From assembly GCA_030607105.1 (NCBI GenBank), contig JAUWFF010000094.1:1-6029 (forward strand): a DNA stretch of 6,029 nucleotides, read 5' to 3'. A program made the position numbers and the translations under genes. The notes under the pieces were generated by a model. That model saw only the letters and a list, made by a program, of their open reading frames with translations. It was not told where the DNA came from and did not search any database. Position 1 is the stretch's first letter. Each line of letters begins with the position of its first letter. This DNA is from Filomicrobium sp. GTDB taxonomy: Bacteria; Pseudomonadota; Alphaproteobacteria; Rhizobiales; Hyphomicrobiaceae. Shown in pieces: positions 4,075-6,029 of this stretch.

Positions 4075-5937
4075 TCAGCGCGCGCCAATCTGATGCGCAT
4101 TCGAGAGAGCCGACTGAATGGTCTTCACAACCTGGAACGCCTTCTTTAGCTGATCCCGCTCCAGATGCGAAATCTCATCTGGCGCCATGTAGTTATCGGG
4201 TTTCTTGCCGGCGCGGATCTGACGTGCCTGATGACGCAGCCGGGTCATTGCGATGAACTCAAACGCCGCGAGAAGGTCGGCAGCGCCACTTTCGCTCATG
4301 ACGCTGGCCGAGCGACCCTCTTCGAGCCGGCGATGCGTATTAACCTCCGTGATCTCAGCTTCCAGCGCATAAACGCGGGCGATATCGACGACCGGCACGA
4401 CGCCGTTCTGTTTCAAATTCATGGTTCCCCGATGTTCGCCGCCTTCGAGCCAAAACGTTCCAAAAAATCCCACCGGCGGAGTGTGCGTCAGGGCGTTGCT
4501 GAGCAGGTGCGCGACAAAGATCGAGTTCTTGCGGGCCCGCTCCAGTGTCGCCTTTTGCAGATCGGTGAAAAGTGAGGTCTTCCCGTGGATCGGACGCAGG
4601 TCGAACATGACGCTGGCCAGCATCTGCGCCTTAGGACCTGGATGATCGATCCATTCCCGGAAGTAGCTATGCCAGCGCTTAACCGGCTGGCGCCACTCGG
4701 GGTTGGTCGCCATCATATCACCGGGGCAATAGAAGTAACCGCACTCGTCGAGCCCGTCGCTTATGAACTTCGCCAGATCCGTGAAGTATGCTCCGTGGGC
4801 AGCTTCATCATAGCTATCGTCGAGGATGAGGCAGTTGTCCTGATCGGAGACACCGGTCTGCTCCTGACGCCCCTGCGAGCCGCATGCGGCCCACACATAG
4901 GGGATCGGAGGTTTGCCAAATTTCTGTTCGGCCAATGCAATTAGACGATGGGTGAGAGCATCACAGATCGACGTAATAATACGACCAATCTTATGAGCCG
5001 TTCCACCACTCTCCACCAAGGCCACCAGCAGCTCAGGGATCTCGCCAACAACCCGCGCCATGTCTTCAATGCGTTCGTAGTGGTGAATTTGCCCGACCAT
5101 ATAGACAGCGGAGCGTGAGTGCGCTCGAACCAGATTCGTATGGGTGAGAATCCCGGCGAGACGGTCGTCGCTGAGAAGCGGCAGATGGGCGATACTATGC
5201 TTCATCATGAGCACAAGGGCGTCGAAAGCCAGTGCGTCGCAATCCAGCGTAACGGGATCGTTGGTCATGAAATCCCTAACGGGCCGGTTTAAGTCCGCGG
5301 CTTCAGCAACGACGCGGTTGCGCAAGTCCCTATCGGTGATGATCCCGACAACGCGTTCGCTTTCGATGATTGGAAGACAGGATACTCTCCGCTGCTGCAT
5401 CAGCCGCGCCGCTGCGAGAAGTGGCATTTCCGGCACTGCCGTGACCGGCCCAGAAGTCATCAGATCGCGCGCGGTGGTCGTCATAAGATCAATTGCTGCA
5501 TCGCGGCGCGGCAGGCCGTCCGAGCTGCTTGCCTGCCCCCGCTCGAAACCTAGCCGCTCAAAATGCGATGCAAAGTCTGGGTGGCGCGTCAGCAGCGACA
5601 GGTACTCGTCGCGTGGCAGCTTCAAGAGAACCGTCGGTTCAGTGGTAATGGCCCGGTAACTGGTTCGTCCTTCTCTTGAAAGCGCGCGAGCACCAAGGAC
5701 ATCTCCAGGGTTCAAGCGTGCGAAGACCTTGCCGGTGGCGGAGCGGACTTCGAGCGAACCTGATTGCAAAATCAACAGGTGGTCCAAGTTCCGGCCCAGT
5801 TCGATAACGGTGGCGCCTTCGGGCTTGGTTTCGACCTCGACTTTGCCGGTCAGGTCGTTGCGGTCATTTTCGGAGAGCTCGCGAAATCCTGTCGCGGTTC
5901 GCAACGTTGCGACAATGTCGTCCCTCGTCGGTTCCAC
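4075..5937 (-). CDS. cNMP-binding / CBS / DUF294 nucleotidyltransferase-like signalling protein
   Basis: A soluble cytoplasmic protein of 620 residues with the usual domain order of the DUF294 family. An N-terminal cyclic-nucleotide-binding-like domain (about 17-125) is followed by two CBS motifs (about 154-210 and 219-275), which commonly bind adenine nucleotides. A GlnD-like nucleotidyltransferase domain (DUF294, about 295-440) has ACGSQGRQEQ at 351-360 and SDQDN at 364-368, so the glycine-rich loop and the two metal-binding aspartates D365 and D367 are kept. The DUF294 C-terminal domain is at about 470-610. The family is thought to couple nucleotide sensing to modification of an unknown target; neither reaction nor target is established. 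In the cNMP pocket the usual glutamate of the phosphate-binding cassette appears to be A83, while R91 is kept, so cAMP binding is doubtful. The start is GTG, chosen because AGGAGG sits 7 bases upstream. It probably heads an operon with the membrane protein gene downstream. Confidence 0.95.
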   Translation of the reverse strand: MEPTRDDIVATLRTATGFRELSENDRNDLTGKVEVETKPEGATVIELGRNLDHLLILQSGSLEVRSATGKVFARLNPGDVLGARALSREGRTSYRAITTEPTVLLKLPRDEYLSLLTRHPDFASHFERLGFERGQASSSDGLPRRDAAIDLMTTTARDLMTSGPVTAVPEMPLLAAARLMQQRRVSCLPIIESERVVGIITDRDLRNRVVAEAADLNRPVRDFMTNDPVTLDCDALAFDALVLMMKHSIAHLPLLSDDRLAGILTHTNLVRAHSRSAVYMVGQIHHYERIEDMARVVGEIPELLVALVESGGTAHKIGRIITSICDALTHRLIALAEQKFGKPPIPYVWAACGSQGRQEQTGVSDQDNCLILDDSYDEAAHGAYFTDLAKFISDGLDECGYFYCPGDMMATNPEWRQPVKRWHSYFREWIDHPGPKAQMLASVMFDLRPIHGKTSLFTDLQKATLERARKNSIFVAHLLSNALTHTPPVGFFGTFWLEGGEHRGTMNLKQNGVVPVVDIARVYALEAEITEVNTHRRLEEGRSASVMSESGAADLLAAFEFIAMTRLRHQARQIRAGKKPDNYMAPDEISHLERDQLKKAFQVVKTIQSALSNAHQIGAR

Positions 5938-5944
5938 TGTGCGG

Positions 5945-5950
5945 CCTCCT
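5945..5950 (-). promoter_or_regulatory. Ribosome binding site fixing the GTG start of the DUF294 gene
   Basis: Read on the minus strand, AGGAGG is followed by 7 bases and then GTG at 5937-5935. This is a full-strength Shine-Dalgarno at ideal spacing and decides the start, which would be doubtful from the rare GTG alone. Confidence 0.85.
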
Positions 5951-5960
5951 GCTGCTGATC

Positions 5961-5985
5961 AAACGCGAGTTGTGAGTACCGTTCC
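5961..5985 (-). promoter_or_regulatory. Candidate EcfG (general stress response) promoter of the DUF294 gene
   Basis: On the minus strand GGAAC (5985-5981) is followed, after 15 bases, by CGTTT (5965-5961). The alphaproteobacterial EcfG/RpoE2 promoters carry GGAAC and CGTT separated by about 16-17 bases, so both boxes match but the spacing is about one base short. Transcription would begin near 5955, leaving a short leader that just includes the AGGAGG at 5950-5945. Position is good, spacing imperfect. Confidence 0.33.
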
Positions 5986-5991
5986 GGGAGT

Positions 5992-6029
5992 TCAAGCCCT
6001 TTGATTGAGGACGAGGCCAGCAAATGCTT
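5992..6029 (-). CDS. Possible 3' end of an upstream minus-strand gene, doubtful
   Basis: One minus-strand frame entering from the right edge reads AFAGLVLNQRA and stops at TGA (5994-5992), 54 bases before the DUF294 GTG. Such a short mildly hydrophobic tail could be the end of a membrane protein, but 11 codons cannot support identification. If real, the proposed EcfG promoter would lie just after its stop. Confidence 0.15.
   Translation of the reverse strand, partial: AFAGLVLNQRA

Noticed and set aside
5144..5659. 171-codon plus-strand frame antisense to the DUF294 gene
   Set aside because: Ser/Arg-rich translation typical of the reverse of a high-GC gene. The opposite strand encodes clear CBS motifs.

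Overview
The window is ordinary high-GC bacterial chromosome, about 60% G+C by eye. It most resembles an alphaproteobacterium, probably Hyphomicrobiales (Rhizobiales) and perhaps Bradyrhizobium-like. The reasons are a MaeB-type malic enzyme with a fused phosphotransacetylase-like tail, a small secreted YkuD L,D-transpeptidase of the kind abundant in that order, strong codon bias, and a sequence resembling an EcfG (general stress response) promoter. The assignment is inference; no rRNA, tRNA or other marker gene is present. I see no insertion sequence, integrase, CRISPR array or intact tRNA.

Layout: positions 1-1909 (+) hold the C-terminal five-sixths or so of maeB, which enters from the left edge. 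A 362-base non-coding stretch (1910-2271) follows. It starts with two hairpins that may end the maeB transcript, then has a DnaA-box-like 9-mer and a dense cluster of TTGCGA boxes with nested dyad symmetry, and ends at a possible -10 element. Next on the + strand are a secreted L,D-transpeptidase (2272-2850) and a 194-residue conserved protein of unknown function resembling the DUF6940 family (2890-3474). The start codon of the latter lies inside a terminator-like hairpin. A pair of genes on the minus strand converges on these. The first is a 620-residue cNMP-binding/CBS/DUF294 nucleotidyltransferase-like signalling protein (5937-4075, GTG start, very good ribosome binding site). Its probable operon partner is a 173-residue two-helix membrane protein with an extracytoplasmic domain (4039-3518). 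The last 90 or so bases carry the ribosome binding site, a stress-type promoter candidate and possibly the last codons of another minus-strand gene.

How the genes work together: there is no convincing single pathway. Malic enzyme links the TCA cycle to pyruvate and NADPH, and in this family the phosphotransacetylase-like tail senses acetyl-CoA. DUF294 proteins are often encoded near acetate or acetyl-CoA uptake genes in other bacteria, so a loose carbon-status theme is possible but unproven. The L,D-transpeptidase acts on the cell wall. I did not find a clearly new multi-gene system. The best leads are the TTGCGA box cluster, the hairpin over a start codon, the DUF294 protein with an altered cNMP pocket and its membrane partner, and the uncharacterised DUF6940-like protein.
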